A DNA stretch of 64,000 bases from Terramyces sp. JEL0728 (lineage: Eukaryota > Chytridiomycota > Chytridiomycetes > Rhizophydiales > Terramycetaceae), in the NCBI GenBank assembly GCA_027603945.1, contig JADIIU010000040.1, forward strand, positions 1 to 64,000, in the 5' to 3' direction. The position numbers and the translations under genes are program-made. Under the pieces are notes generated by a model. It had not been told where the DNA came from and did not search any database. It was given only the letters and a program-made list of their open reading frames with translations. Positions 1 to 10,007 of the stretch are shown here, piece by piece; position 1 is the stretch's first letter; the number at the start of each line of letters is the position of its first letter.

Positions 1-120
1 TTTGTGCATGATTTCAGCGACCGATTTTTGACCCATTTTCAAACCGGCAATGGAAATTGGATTTCCCAATTGAACAAGATCCATAGCGTTAGAGTTTTCA
101 GTGGAAACAACGATACCCAT
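1..120 (-). CDS. N-terminal fragment of an unrecognised protein (cut by the window edge)
   Basis: Forty codons are visible, starting from an ATG at 118-120 and running off the left edge. The protein begins MGIVVSTENSNAMDLVQLG. Gly2 with Ser6 fits the N-myristoylation rule (M-G-x-x-x-S/T), so membrane anchoring is possible. I do not recognise the family. The frame is fully open, and the upstream side holds a short tandem repeat. The start is chosen because it is the only ATG giving this open frame. Inference only; the product could be a signalling or membrane-associated protein. Confidence 0.5.
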   Translation of the reverse strand, partial: MGIVVSTENSNAMDLVQLGNPISIAGLKMGQKSVAEIMHK

Positions 121-174
121 TTTTGAACTTGTCTGCAATTCTCCCTTTTTATAGTTGAATGTGAGACAGGGCTA

Positions 175-260
175 CCTTTTGTTACACCATTTTAGCACCT
201 TTTGTTACACCATTTTAGCGCCTTTTGTTACACCATTTTAGCGCCTTTTGTTTCACGATT
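175..260. repeat. 23-bp tandem repeat, about 3.5 copies
   Basis: Three near-perfect 23-bp copies (175-197, 198-220, 221-243) of a unit beginning CCTTTTGTTACACCATTTTA are followed by a degenerate partial copy from 244. They lie between the start codon of the fragment at 1-120 and the 3' end of DPH1, so they sit in the upstream region of the former. Function is unknown; they could be repeated protein-binding sites. Confidence 0.8.
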
Positions 261-319
261 GTTACAGCGCTAATGCTTTGGAGACTTTCTTTGAATTGAA
301 ATTATATGATTTTATTAAA

Positions 320-1564
320 TTACTTGTGATTTGGAGTCCACGGTCCAAGTGATTTTTGTGCATAATAATCCATGGGGTAGACTGTCCATTTTTCAGTCTT
401 TTCAAACAACACTGCAGCTTCGTATGGAGTCAGCAATGGCTTATCAAAAGCATATCCCCAATCAATAGACAAACGCGGACAACTCGTCTGGATGAAACAA
501 TCAATGTCTTTGAATTTTGCTAATTTGTCTGGCATGATTTCCGACAGCAGAATATTGACAAAGCCAATTCCTTTTTCCACCAAAACACTCTCCAAGTACC
601 GCATAACTTTAGGCGATCCCTGTCTGCCAAGCGTCCCCTGAATAAGTCCAATTTTTTTGGCTTTCTTTGCTTGTTCAATCGCATGGCTCCTAATATCATA
701 CATTTCTTGGTGATCATATCTTTCTCTAGTATATTTCTTGCTGTATGGGTCGTATCTGAATGCTTCAATGTTGGGATTTGCAATCATGATGGCTTCAAGA
801 TGGAATCTGCCGTCTCCCAGATAAACTAGCACATCTGCTTCAATTTTTGGTGCAGTACATCCTAAAATTTCACCTTTAGAGAGCGGTCTACTCTGCGGAA
901 CAACCACCTCATATCCTTGTAACCCTTCCACACACTTTCCCAGCGACCCAACAAACTGTATAGTACCGACCAAGCATATCTTTTTCCCGACCTCAACATT
1001 GAACTTTACGGTATCAACAAAATGCTGAACATCAAACCCAATATCCACAAACACATACAGCGTTTTAATTTTAGTAGTGTCGATAGGAATCAAACACGAA
1101 TGGCCGTAATGGATCATAAAATCACATCCAAGTGCGACTGCAGTGAAATCATCAATGCAACAAGCGCCATAAGTAACGTCTCCCATGATCAGACACTCTA
1201 CACCACAAAAATTCAAAATAATGTCGGAAATAGTCGTTGAATAAACCAATAACCCTTCTGGAAACTGTAGCGCTATCCGTTTTGGCTTGAATTGCTGGAT
1301 TTGATGGATTGATTTGTATATTTCAAAATTATAGTTTGTAGGAAGGGGAGCAATCAAGTCTTTTAGGTATTGGTTTTCTAGGAGTGCTTGCGGTATGGAA
1401 TTTACTATTTTTGTTGGCTGTGTCGTCAGTGCTGACTTTGTTCCTGTTGATTTCTTGCCAGTGAATCTTTTTGGTTTCTTTTTCTGAACAGCTGGAGAGC
1501 ATTGTGCATTTGAATTGCAGCATTCGGATGTGCATTCTTCTGTATTCTTGCAAAGTGCAGTCAT
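320..1564 (-). CDS. DPH1: DPH1: 2-(3-amino-3-carboxypropyl)histidine synthase subunit 1
   Basis: An uninterrupted 414-aa protein of the DPH1/DPH2 radical-SAM family. With DPH2 it transfers a 3-amino-3-carboxypropyl group from S-adenosylmethionine to one histidine of elongation factor 2, the first step of diphthamide synthesis in the cytosol. Family segments visible are FPEGLL, GDVTYGACC (Cys135/136), LGCTAP (Cys236) and QTSCPRLS (Cys362), giving the three spaced cysteines expected to hold the 4Fe-4S cluster. GDGRFHLEA and SPKVMRYLES also fit. The length matches the family. The ATG at 1562-1564 is the first in frame; a GTG lies two codons upstream. The N-terminus carries five extra cysteines (residues 5-22) and a Lys-rich stretch. 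The gene is divergent from eEF2, the substrate of the pathway. Assignment to DPH1 rather than DPH2 rests on overall motif order. Confidence 0.93.
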   Translation of the reverse strand: MTALCKNTEECTSECCNSNAQCSPAVQKKKPKRFTGKKSTGTKSALTTQPTKIVNSIPQALLENQYLKDLIAPLPTNYNFEIYKSIHQIQQFKPKRIALQFPEGLLVYSTTISDIILNFCGVECLIMGDVTYGACCIDDFTAVALGCDFMIHYGHSCLIPIDTTKIKTLYVFVDIGFDVQHFVDTVKFNVEVGKKICLVGTIQFVGSLGKCVEGLQGYEVVVPQSRPLSKGEILGCTAPKIEADVLVYLGDGRFHLEAIMIANPNIEAFRYDPYSKKYTRERYDHQEMYDIRSHAIEQAKKAKKIGLIQGTLGRQGSPKVMRYLESVLVEKGIGFVNILLSEIMPDKLAKFKDIDCFIQTSCPRLSIDWGYAFDKPLLTPYEAAVLFEKTEKWTVYPMDYYAQKSLGPWTPNHK

Positions 1565-2024
1565 CCCCACTTTTTACAAGAAAAAAAAAGAATTATCTGC
1601 AGCTTATTTAGCATGCCAAAGATTGTTTTAAGGTTCAGTTCTGGCAAGCTCGGCTTTATGAACGAGTCCCTTTGCTGATTATCGCGAGCAGCGTCCATTT
1701 TCATTAATCAAATGTTATTCCTGTGACTCACTAGTGTCATTGATGTGCCAGGCTACAGTTTACATGCATCAATTCAGCTAGGAACAACAGGAATAGAAAC
1801 CTGTTTCCACGATTTACAACATATACGTTCCTGCGATTATATCTGTCGTGCGGTTTGGATCTAACCCGGTTAGTTTAATTGCTTTATGCAAACACAACAC
1901 GCGACAAATTTTATTGGTCAAAAATTCTCCGAGATTGAGGACATTTTGTGGCTTGGCCTGAATCAAAAAAAACGGAAAAGCGAAAACGAAATCTCCTCTT
2001 TAATCTTAAAACCATACATACGAA
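1565..2024. other. 460-bp divergent intergenic region between DPH1 and eEF2
   Basis: No ORF or RNA gene is evident. It must hold both promoters. A-rich tracts lie next to both genes (1580-1590 and 1968-1990). No clear TATA box at the usual distance from the eEF2 start; the nearest AT-rich word is TTAATCTTAAAAC at about 2000. Confidence 0.6.
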
Positions 2025-4605
2025 ATGGTATTGAATGACTAATTAAAGGTAAACTTCTCAGTAGATGAAATTCGTGAATTGATGGGGAAATCCACCAATG
2101 TCAGAAACATGTCGGTAAGTACAAAGTAATTCAAGGTTATTGCCCATGTCGATCACGGAAAGAGTACTTTGACAGATTCCTTATTGGCAAAGTCAGGAAT
2201 TATCGCTCACGCTAAAGCCGGTGATGCTCGTGCTATGGACACCAGAAAGGATGAACAAGAACGTGGTATCACTATCAAATCCACTGCCATTTCCATGTAT
2301 TTCGAAATGCCTGAACAAGATTTATCGGCAATTAAACAAAAGACTGATGGTACTTGCTAGTTTAACAATAGGAAACGGATTCTTGATCAACTTGATCGAT
2401 TCACCTGGCCACGTTGATTTCTCTTCTGAAGTAACTGCTGCTCTCCGTGTTACTGATGGTGCTCTCGTTGTCGTTGATACCATTGAAGGTGTTTGTGTGC
2501 AAACCGAAACTGTGTTGCGTCAAGCTCTTGGCGAACGTATTAAGCCTGTTGTTGTCATCAACAAAGTCGATCGTGCACTTTTAGAACTACAACTTACCAA
2601 GGACGATTTATACAACGCTTTCCAAAGAACAATCGAATCCGTCAACGTAGTTATTGCTACCTACAAGGACGAAACTCTTGGTGATGTACAAGTCTACCCA
2701 GAACATGGCACTGTCGCTTTCGGTTCCGGTTTACACGGATGGGCTTTCACTCTTCGTCAATTCGCTCAGAGATACGCAAAGAAGTTTGGTGTTGACCAAC
2801 AAAAGATGATGACTCGTTTGTGGGGGGAAAACTACTTTAACCCAAAAACCAAGAAATGGTCCACTTCTCCAGTTGCTGGTGTTGAACGTGCTTTCAACCT
2901 GTTTGTTTTAGATCCTATCTTTAGACTCTTTGATGCTATTATGAACGTAAAGAAGGATGTTACTGAAACCTTGCTCCAGAAATTAGAAATCACTCTTAAA
3001 CCAGAAGAAAGAGAGTTGGAAGGAAAACCACTCATGAAAATCGTCATGAAAAAGTTCTTGCCAGCTGGTGATGCTTTACTTGAGATGATTGTCATCCACT
3101 TGCCATCTCCAAACACTGCTCAAAAGTACCGTTACGACACCATGTACGAAGGTCCGCTTGACGACGAGTGTGCCATTGCCATGCGCGATTGTGACCCTAA
3201 CGGTCCCCTTATGTTGTACGTCTCCAAGATGGTTCCAACCAACGACAAGGGCCGTTTCTTTGCATTCGGTCGTGTGTTTGCTGGTACCGTCAAGGGTGGA
3301 CAAAAGGTCCGTATCCAAGGTCCAAACTATGTTCCAGGTTCAAAGTCTGACTTGTTTGTCAAGTCTATTCAACGTGTTGTACTTATGATGGGTCGTTCCG
3401 TCGAATCCCTTGACGATTGTCCAGCTGGTAACATTGTTGGTTTGGTTGGTATCGATCAATTCTTGCTAAAGTCTGGTACCATCACCACTTCTGAAGTTGC
3501 TCACAACTTGAAAGTCATGAAATTCTCTGTATCTCCTGTCGTAGAAGTTGCTGTCCAGTGTAAAAACCCTAACGATTTGCCAAAGTTGGTCGAAGGTCTT
3601 AAGCGTTTGTCAAAGTCCGATCCTTGTGTATTGTGTTATACTTCTGAATCTGGTCAACAAATTGTTGCTGGTGCCGGTGAATTGCACTTGGAAATTTGTT
3701 TGAAGGATCTTGAAGAAGACCATGCTGGTGTCCCGCTTATCAAGGGTGACCCAGTCGTGCAATATCGTGAAACTGTCACTGCAGAATCCAACATTGTATG
3801 TCTGTCTAAATCTCCAAACAAGCACAACCGTATCTTCATGAAGGCTTTCCCATTGACTGAAGAAGTTGCTCTGGAAATTGACAGCGGAAAGATCAATGCA
3901 AAGGATGATTTCAAAGCCAGAGCCAAGGTCTTGGCTGAAGAACACGGATGGGATGTTACCGATGCAAGAAGAATTTGGTGTTTCGGTCCAGAAACCACCG
4001 GACCTAACTTGTTGGTTGATACCACCAAGGGTGTTCAATACTTGAACGAAATCAAAGATTCATGTGTTTCTGGATTCCAATGGTGTTCCAAGGAAGGTCC
4101 AATGGCTGAAGAAATCATGCGTGGTATCCGTTTCAACATCCTTGATGTTGTTTTGCACGCTGATGCTATCCACAGAGGTGCTGGCCAGATCATGCCAACA
4201 TGTCGTCGTGTGTGTTACGCTTCCGTATTGACTGCCGAGCCTGCTATTTTGGAACCAGTCTTCTTGGTCGATGTCCAATGTCCAGAAAACGCCATGGGTG
4301 GTATCTACTCTGTGTTAAACAAGAAGAGAGGTCACGTCTTCCACGAAGAACAACGTCCTGGTACTCCACTTTACAACATCAAATGTTACCTTCCAGTCAT
4401 GGAATCCTTTGGTTTCACTGCTGATTTACGTGCTGCTACTGCTGGTCAAGCGTTCCCACAAATGATCTTTGATCACTGGCAAATCATGGGTGGAAACCCA
4501 ACTCAACCAGGTAACAAACCATATGAAATTCTCCGTGCTGTTCGTAAACGTAAGGGTCTCGTTGAAGATATTCCTGGACTTGACAAATACTATGATAAAT
4601 TGTAA
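2025..4605 (+). CDS. EEF2: Translation elongation factor 2 (eEF2), four exons
   Basis: Exons 2025-2027, 2049-2114, 2136-2349, 2372-4605; introns of 21, 21 and 22 nt. The GTPase drives ribosomal translocation in the cytosol. Spliced, the start reads [18 protein letters not shown] and continues into the P-loop [24 protein letters not shown] is the switch-I region with the Thr phosphorylated in other eukaryotes. DSPGHVDF and NKVD are the G2/G4 motifs. The C-terminal domain has [16 protein letters not shown]; the His codon at 4171-4173 is the expected diphthamide site. The protein ends in YYDKL like yeast eEF2. The first coding exon is only the ATG, and all three introns fall in the first 350 nt of the gene. 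Without splicing, the 5' end would look frameshifted. Codon use is more biased (GTC, ACC, AAC, CGT) than in neighbouring genes, as expected for high expression. Confidence 0.98.
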
Positions 4606-4760
4606 GCGGTTTATAAATCAATTTTTATTGCATTATTTCAGTTTGTTTTAGATTCGTACAATATTTGATTCATCGCACCTTTAATTTAGAACAAGGATTC
4701 AACCTAGAGTATTCGTCGATGAGTTCTCGAATAAAACAATCCAATGCAATAACTAAAACT

Positions 4761-5261
4761 TTATTCAGCATATTGAGTAACAATGGGTGGAATGTAAGTT
4801 TGAAGAGGAGGAATGTAAGTTTGGAGAGGAGGAATGTAAGTTTGGAGAGGAGGAATGTAAGTTTGGAGAGGAGGGATGTAAGTTTGGAGAGGAGGTAGAT
4901 CAGTAATCAATTGAGGTTCATCTGTTATAAGGAGTGGAAGAGGTGGTAATTGTGGTATTTGTGGTGGTAATTGTGGTAAATCCGTAACAAGTGGTGGTAT
5001 TTCAGTGATCAATGGCGGCAATTCAGTGAACAGAAGTGGTTGGTCCGTAACGAGTGGTGGTATTTCAGTGACCAATGGAGGCATTTCAGTGTTCAATGGC
5101 GGCAATTCAGTGTTCAATGGTGGTTGGTCCGTAACGAGTGGTGGAATATCAGTAACAAGAGGCGGAATATCAGTCACCAAAGGCGGAATATCAGTAACCA
5201 ATGGCGGGATATCAATTGCCTGTCCGTATACAGCAGCAGCTAATAACACAATAGGTTGCAT
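4761..5261 (-). CDS. Secreted low-complexity protein of 7-residue PPL(V/N/Q)T repeats
   Basis: A 166-aa single-exon protein. It starts with a short hydrophobic leader (MQPIVLLAAAVYGQA) that looks like a signal peptide cut after GQA. The rest is almost entirely a 7-residue repeat: four copies of DIPPLVT, then variants (DQPPLNT, ELPPLNT, EMPPLVT, DLPQLPP), then five copies of YIPPLQT. It has no cysteine and no recognised domain. The regular proline spacing suggests an extended rod, perhaps a cell-wall or surface protein; this is inference. A TATA box lies 32 bp upstream of the ATG, supporting a real, possibly well-expressed gene. The opposite strand is also partly open because of the repeat, but it has no leader or promoter. 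Confidence 0.7.
   Translation of the reverse strand: MQPIVLLAAAVYGQAIDIPPLVTDIPPLVTDIPPLVTDIPPLVTDQPPLNTELPPLNTEMPPLVTEIPPLVTDQPLLFTELPPLITEIPPLVTDLPQLPPQIPQLPPLPLLITDEPQLITDLPPLQTYIPPLQTYIPPLQTYIPPLQTYIPPLQTYIPPIVTQYAE
4785..5216. repeat. 21-bp coding minisatellite
   Basis: Tandem 21-bp units encode the heptapeptides of the secreted repeat protein. Five nearly identical units lie at about 4785-4893 (YIPPLQT, C-terminal) and four at about 5133-5216 (DIPPLVT, N-terminal), with diverged units between. The near-identity of terminal copies suggests recent unequal exchange. Confidence 0.8.
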
Positions 5262-5292
5262 CCAATTTGTGAATGATACAGAGAAAATAACC

Positions 5293-5299
5293 CTTTATA
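5293..5299 (-). promoter_or_regulatory. TATA box of the PPLVT-repeat gene
   Basis: TATAAAG on the minus strand, 32 bp upstream of the ATG at 5259-5261. The same spacing (32-41 bp to the chosen ATG) recurs at several genes in this window. Confidence 0.55.
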
Positions 5300-5511
5300 T
5301 GCTAGAATTTGGTCAGAGACCAATCGGGGTTTGCTATCCGGGTTGCTGAGCTTTATGGTGGACAAATGGTGATTCATGTTGAAGCTACAATATCAATCGG
5401 AGTTCAAACTCAGCTACAATTCCACGCGTTTTTTTTGGAATATATCAAAGCACAATCAATGGGAATTCTGTTACAGTCATACGAATAATAATTTAGATTA
5501 CAAAGTATTTA

Positions 5512-7404
5512 TTACTCTTTTTCCTCAACCAATATCGTATCAGGATTCAGTCGTTGGTCATTAATCTTTTTCCCACTCGTTTTTACTGTGCTTTTGGGAG
5601 AAACATTTTGTATGGAAACATTTTCAACCGCTTGTAAAACTTTGTTGGATAGATCGGCTTCGGGCAATTCGCCAGATTTCTTTTCCAGTTGGATATCATA
5701 GGACAGTTTTCTTCTTGACCCCATACTTAATCGTCGGTTTGTGCTTTTTAGAGCTGATTTCGGATACGGCAATTCGCCAGATCGTTTTTTCAATTGTGAA
5801 TCGTCCAGGATATCTTCATTCAAATCTTCGGGCAAATCTCCGGACGGTCTACTAGCTGAATCTTCTTGCAGCTCGCCACTACGTTTCTTTGAAGCAGCGT
5901 GATTACTGTTTTTTCGGGGTTTGGTATCTGATTTAGAATCGTTTGGTAAATCGGGGGGTTTCTTTGTTTCTGATGGAGATGTTTTACTTGAGCTTTCAAG
6001 CATTTCTCTTGAACCTTTCTTTTTTTGAGAAATCTCGCTATCAGGTAGATCCACAGAGGCAACTGACACGTCTCCACTCAATCTATTTTCTGGCAAATCT
6101 CCACTGACTCGATTTTGCCCAGAAGACAGTGATGCCCTACGAGATTGCAGCTCTCTGCCGTGTATCGACAATCGTCTTTCTGCTGGCGACATAATGGACA
6201 ATCGGTGCTCCCTTCTTTTCACTGTTGCATGTGTTTCAAGTACTGGAATTGTATTACTTTTGGGTATGGAAAGTGGAAACTCGTGCAAAATACCAGATTC
6301 GCTGGCTATGGATGCGTTGGAAGGGCTGCTTGAAGATTTTTGCGCATTACTACTCGAACAATTCGTACTGCTTGCCTTTTTATCACTCGAACAATTCGTA
6401 CTGCTGGCTTTTTTATCGCTCTTTGTTGATATTGATTTTCGTCCTTCAGAATCCGATTCGGGTAAATCTCCAGAAGCCATCTTTCTGGATGCTACTGAAC
6501 TTAAAAGCTCTCCTATCTCCTTGGCTACAATTACTGATCCCCGTCTTTTAATGCTGGCCATTGAGTTCCGCCTTGCACTATGTTTCTGAAGTATTGAGTT
6601 TCGCCGACTGCTGTAAAACTTTAAATCGATTAGTGCATTGTACAATATCATCATCAGGCTGATATGCTGTCCTATGAAATACGCGTGTAATTGAGATATT
6701 AGTTGATTGGTGTACACTAACTGTAATATCGCAAAGGTTATACCTAATAAATCCATGACCAATGTGAATATACTCCAAAATGCAACTCTGCGATAGTTTT
6801 CGTCGAATTCAATCTTTCTCTTTGACGACTTTGACGTTCTAGAAATGAGGTTTACCAGGTATATCGTTTGCAAGTTATCGTAAACTAATATAATGAGCAG
6901 GTAGAATGCCCGGGTATATTCCGCAGCCTAACTTTAGAATATATATACATTTCCCTGGGATGCATTTCCAAATAATGCCCATGTTCCCCCATTTAATAGC
7001 ATATAAGATACCAGCAAACCTATCCGAAAATACTTTACGTAGTCAGCGGATATATTGGTATTGAGCTTATTGAACCACTCGAGTACTTTTACATCCAACA
7101 TTGATATGCCAAATATAATCAAATTTTCCAAACACATTTCAAACACCTTTAGCATTTCATTTTGATTAAAATAGATATAATACTGATATGATAACTGATA
7201 TCCGATATTTAGTGTGTGTAATAAAACCATAGAGTATTTGTACTGCGGGTTTCCTACGAATTCGTAGAATATGTAAAAGATTGAGATAAGGCTGTATAAT
7301 GAACATAGCCAGCCGGCAACGATCCCTATCCAGTCTGTGGGGGTGATGTACATGCGGTAGGAAATTTTTATGTGATGACGCGTTTCTCTTATTTTAGAGG
7401 TCAT
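5512..7404 (-). CDS. Seven-transmembrane protein with long Ser/Lys-rich cytoplasmic tail
   Basis: Exons 7404-6949 and 6927-5512, joined by a 21-nt intron (6928-6948) with an in-frame stop. The spliced protein is 623 aa. About seven hydrophobic segments fall in the first 240 residues (for example GIVAGWLCSLYSLISIFYIF, LLVSYMLLNGGTWALFG, FYLLIILVYDNLQTIYLV). A tail of about 380 residues follows, rich in S, K, R and E. The tail repeats a short motif at least six times (SGDLPE, SGELPE, SGELQE). It resembles fungal GPCR-like proteins in topology, but I see no diagnostic family motif. A second 7TM gene (12912-13807) has similar organisation with a short tail. Receptor function is inference. Confidence 0.75.
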
Positions 7405-7826
7405 TCTGGTTGATGCCGAGTTCTATTATTTCAGCTTGCCGCTATACTCATTTCTTTTCCCGCAATACCGGGTGTCCTTGAGCTAATTCCCACACGGGAG
7501 TACACTTGCTGATTATATCCAGCCATATCGCTTCAAAGATGATTCGCAAGGTTGCTAAAAGCAGGTGTAACAATTTATTTACTACCGGAACGACCCGTAA
7601 ATGTCAGTTATAGACGAATGAACTTGCAGTTGATCATGAACTTGATCTATACTAGATTCCACTCTGCTACTGGGATTCGTCACACATACTTGCTTTTTCT
7701 TTGATATTCTTGACTTTCTCTTTCTTTTCTCTTTCTTTCATTCATTTAAGAAAACCCGAATTTCCATTTTCGGGAGACACTTTTCAATGAGGTTACCAAC
7801 AAATACTTGAGGTTCTGGTTTATTTA
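7405..7826. other. 422-bp intergenic region
   Basis: Upstream of the minus-strand 7TM gene and downstream of the ankyrin gene. It contains a pyrimidine-rich tract (about 7685-7750, CTTT repeats) and no credible ORF or RNA gene. Confidence 0.5.
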
Positions 7827-9407
7827 TTATAGTAGGGTTGATGCGTATACCGAATCAACTCGATCATCCTGTAATAATAGTTTGAGTAGATCTAAATGCC
7901 CATTCGCTGTGGCATTTCGCAAGCATTCATAGTCATTTGCAGTTGGATCTACTTCGCCTTCAAGGATCAGCTGGGTTAGATCAACGTGACCGTTAAGACA
8001 AGCGAGTTTTAAACATTGACTGTTTAGCTGCGTTGAAGGCACAAATAACCTGTATATTTCTGCAGATCCGATTTCAGCGGATTTGAGCAAGGCGTAATTG
8101 TTTTCAAATGATTTGTCGACTCTCGAATCGGTTAATAGAACTAACGCGATATCAAAGTGTTTGTTTTCAAATGCGTTCTTGATTGATTGATACCGATGGC
8201 TGCTTGGTTGCACTCTTTCATCAGTCAGCAACAATTTGACAATTTCCAGGTGTCCATTTTGAGATGCTTTTCGTAGTGCAAAATTGTGTAATGCCGACGG
8301 ATTGATTTTGGGGATTTTCATCAAGTATTCTACTACTTCATAGTGGCCATTACTTGCAGCCATTCTAATTGCAGCATGATTCATTGCTGTTGGGTCCACG
8401 TTTGGTAATTTTGCCAAGACTTTTACGACTTGCAGGTGTCCATTCGTTGCTGCTGATCTAATTGTAAAGCTCTTTTCCATTCCAGCGTTAACGCTTTTAA
8501 AGTTTGTCAGCAACTTTACGATATTTGCAAATCCATTTGAGCTCGCTATTCCAATTGCATAGTTATTATCCAGAGATGGGTCGATATTAAAATTATTGAT
8601 TAAATATTCAGCAATGTCAATGTTTCCGTATTCGCAAGCTGAACACAGTGCCAGGAACCCACAATCATCTATATTAACTTGACTGTGTTTTAAAAACGAT
8701 TTGAGCAAATCAAGATTTCCGATAGAACCAATTTGATGGATTGCATAGTAGCCTGAAAAGGTAGGATCTACTCGTTGGTCGTTGAGCAATAAATTAAATG
8801 AAAGCAAATCTTGGTTGTCGATTGATTTGCGCAAACAGTAGTTTTCATTTACTGTAGGGTCGACAGGATGCTGCAATAGTATTTCTACGATTTGGTTACA
8901 CCTCCGCTTCACTGCTGCACATATAGGCTTGTTATCTGGAAACGATGGATCGATTCCCTTGCCAAGCAAATATTTTGCAAGTCTGATACTATCATTATTC
9001 ACGCTGCACATTAATAATTCATAAAGGATTGGCAAGTCTAAATTCGAATCCAAATAATTTGTAATGAATAAAACGACGATTTCATTAAATTTGGCAGTGT
9101 TTCCGCAATATTCCATTAGTGTAGAAAGTAGCACTTGGGTTGTCATATATTTCACTGATTTGAGAATCTGCATGGTGTGCTTCATTGATATCAAGAACGA
9201 AAACGAGTCTGGGTTAATATACTCTTTTGCAAGCGAGCAGTAAACCGAAATATCTGTGTCGTATAATTTGCAAGTTTCCTTGTAAGCGGAAATATGCAAA
9301 TTTGGTTTGGATGGCAAATTTGTTTTGACAGCAAAGCGCAATTGGTGGTAGTCGTTCAGCGGCAGGTGAGATGCGATTGTTGGCAGTTCAGTTAAATTGT
9401 ATAGCAT
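7827..9407 (-). CDS. Ankyrin-repeat protein, possible N-terminal F-box-like segment
   Basis: A 526-aa single-exon protein. The C-terminal two thirds consist of ankyrin repeats of about 30 residues with the consensus NGHLEVVKLLL...VDP...N(Y/H)A(I/L)R.A. At least nine copies are visible, the best at residues 300-430 and 450-520. The N-terminus (LPTIASHLPLNDYHQLRFAV) loosely resembles an F-box helix pair (LP.I...LP..D...LR.V), which would make it a ubiquitin-ligase adaptor; this is uncertain. The start is the first ATG, and an A-rich/AT-rich leader precedes it. Such repeat proteins are usually protein-binding modules, and no partner can be named. Confidence 0.8.
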   Translation of the reverse strand: MLYNLTELPTIASHLPLNDYHQLRFAVKTNLPSKPNLHISAYKETCKLYDTDISVYCSLAKEYINPDSFSFLISMKHTMQILKSVKYMTTQVLLSTLMEYCGNTAKFNEIVVLFITNYLDSNLDLPILYELLMCSVNNDSIRLAKYLLGKGIDPSFPDNKPICAAVKRRCNQIVEILLQHPVDPTVNENYCLRKSIDNQDLLSFNLLLNDQRVDPTFSGYYAIHQIGSIGNLDLLKSFLKHSQVNIDDCGFLALCSACEYGNIDIAEYLINNFNIDPSLDNNYAIGIASSNGFANIVKLLTNFKSVNAGMEKSFTIRSAATNGHLQVVKVLAKLPNVDPTAMNHAAIRMAASNGHYEVVEYLMKIPKINPSALHNFALRKASQNGHLEIVKLLLTDERVQPSSHRYQSIKNAFENKHFDIALVLLTDSRVDKSFENNYALLKSAEIGSAEIYRLFVPSTQLNSQCLKLACLNGHVDLTQLILEGEVDPTANDYECLRNATANGHLDLLKLLLQDDRVDSVYASTLL

Positions 9408-10007
9408 GAATAATTAAACAAAATTTTCGATAAGGAATATCTGATATATTTTTTTTTGATAAGCTACACGCGGATTTGAAACGTTCCAGATGGACACGAA
9501 CGGTCAACAAGAAAAAAAAAAGAATGAAACATGGGTTTATGCTTCTCTGATATTTGGATACTCTGTGGTTTCCTTGCTGTTTTGAATATGAGCACCAACT
9601 GCAGTCTGACCGCACAATGAGACACCTGTCAAATCACTGGTACCAAATACTGAGTAGAATGGCTATATCATAGTGTTCACAGACAGTTATTGGTATTAAA
9701 CAGATGTTTCACGTGTATTTCAGAGTCGACTAGCAATGGGAAATGGGATTCTCTGGATAGTCGTTGTTCAATTTGAAACAACCAAAAGTTTCATGTCAAA
9801 ATTTCAAATGCTTAGAGATGTTTAGAACTCGGCAAACCAAACACAGCCGAGAGCGTGTCTGACCAGTATATCAGTACTCTAATAAAGACGAAATATCTTG
9901 CTGTTCTAGACAAAGGAGGCGAATACAGTTTGATGGCGCAGGTAAAGCCCGCGTTGCCACTACAGTTATATATCGTCATAAGCATTTCTATTCTTGTAAT
10001 AGATTAA
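9408..10007. other. 600-bp divergent intergenic region
   Basis: Lies between the starts of the ankyrin gene (minus) and the CAP gene (plus). Only short chance ORFs occur. A TATA box for the CAP gene is at 9967-9973. Confidence 0.5.
9967..9973 (+). promoter_or_regulatory. TATA box of the CAP-family gene
   Basis: TATATAT, 41 bp upstream of the ATG at 10008. Spacing matches other TATA boxes in the window. Confidence 0.45.

Noticed and set aside
1571..2024. tRNA or snRNA gene in the longer spacers
   Set aside because: No A/B box pair or cloverleaf was recognised in this or the other intergenic regions by eye; a covariance-model scan would be decisive.
5005..5349. 114-codon plus ORF (NGGISVT repeats)
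   Set aside because: Antisense of the 21-bp minisatellite; it lacks a leader and promoter, while the minus frame has a signal peptide and TATA box.
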